Shown here: positions 63,756 through 64,000 of the stretch, piece after piece
How the letters are laid out: each line of letters begins with the position of its first letter
Position numbering within the stretch: the stretch's first letter is position 1
Source of the DNA: Metaphire vulgaris
Lineage: Eukaryota; Annelida; Clitellata; Crassiclitellata; Megascolecidae
Reading direction: 5' to 3'
DNA length: 64,000 nt
Assembly: GCA_018105865.1 (NCBI GenBank)
Contig: CM030867.1
Span: forward strand, 9,398,258-9,462,257
Notes under the pieces: model-generated
What the model was told of the DNA's origin: nothing
The model's database searches: none
What the model saw: the letters and a program-made list of their open reading frames with translations, nothing else
Translations under genes and position numbers: made by a program

Positions 63756-64000
63756 GGGGCGTAGCCAGGAATTTGATTTGGGAGGGTATAAATGTTCGGG
63801 GGGTATAAAGTTATAAACCTTAACTATAGACCATCGAAACTTGTAGCTTCTCTGTATCTTTCTTGTAAGTGCTATCAAAGAGGTTCTGTTTGACTAATTG
63901 GGTGCATTGAAACTAGCAGTTCACAGGCTTTTGTCACAAAGGACCAAGTTCTTTTTGAACAACTTTCATTTGTGGACCACAGTTTGGCATTCTTATATGT
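63756..64000 (+). mobile_element. MITE, family E, left part
   Basis: CAGGGGCGTAGCCAGGAATTTGATTTGGG and the GGGTATAAA blocks match family E. The right end was not located and may be missing or outside. Confidence 0.55.

Overview
The window is nuclear DNA from an animal, most likely a marine invertebrate and perhaps a deuterostome; the species cannot be named from this sequence. The evidence is spliced genes with GT-AG introns, families found across animals (ETS1/2, SDE2, SLC7 L-type transporter, MINPP1), long introns, very abundant microsatellites, and dozens of short non-autonomous transposons, many with exact target-site duplications. Nothing prokaryotic or viral was recognised.

Layout: (1) 1-2800 is intergenic and repeat-rich. 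(2) 2820-19920 is a plus-strand ETS1/2 gene with seven exons, all joined in phase 1, giving a predicted 609 residues with Pointed and ETS domains. Its introns hold most of the long trinucleotide arrays. (3) 19921-26790 is repeat-rich intergenic DNA. (4) 26791-27573 is a GC-rich open reading frame that looks like a real terminal exon of a gene I do not recognise. (5) 30230-36448 is a plus-strand SDE2 gene with seven exons, carrying the N-terminal ubiquitin-like fold and GGKGG processing site. Exon 6 has a frameshift in this assembly. (6) 41008-53108 is a minus-strand, ten-exon L-type amino acid transporter light chain, predicted at 497 residues, lying tail to tail with SDE2. (7) Upstream of it, two identical 300-bp copies of promoter-like sequence flank an 870-bp inverted-repeat element (53276-54745). 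(8) 59869 to the right edge is the 5' part of a MINPP1-like histidine phosphatase gene: three exons are visible and the 3' end lies outside.

The genes do not form a pathway. They are a transcription factor, a replication-stress and splicing factor, a plasma-membrane transporter and an inositol-phosphate phosphatase.

The most striking content is the repeat landscape: at least eight hAT-type MITE families, with nested insertions that can be dated relative to each other by their 8-bp target duplications; a family of about 80-bp TTAA-bounded palindromes; and a SINE-like hairpin family whose 3' tails are the (ATT)n microsatellites. Exon boundaries were set by reading splice sites and checking that phases add up. 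No alignment or transcript data were available.
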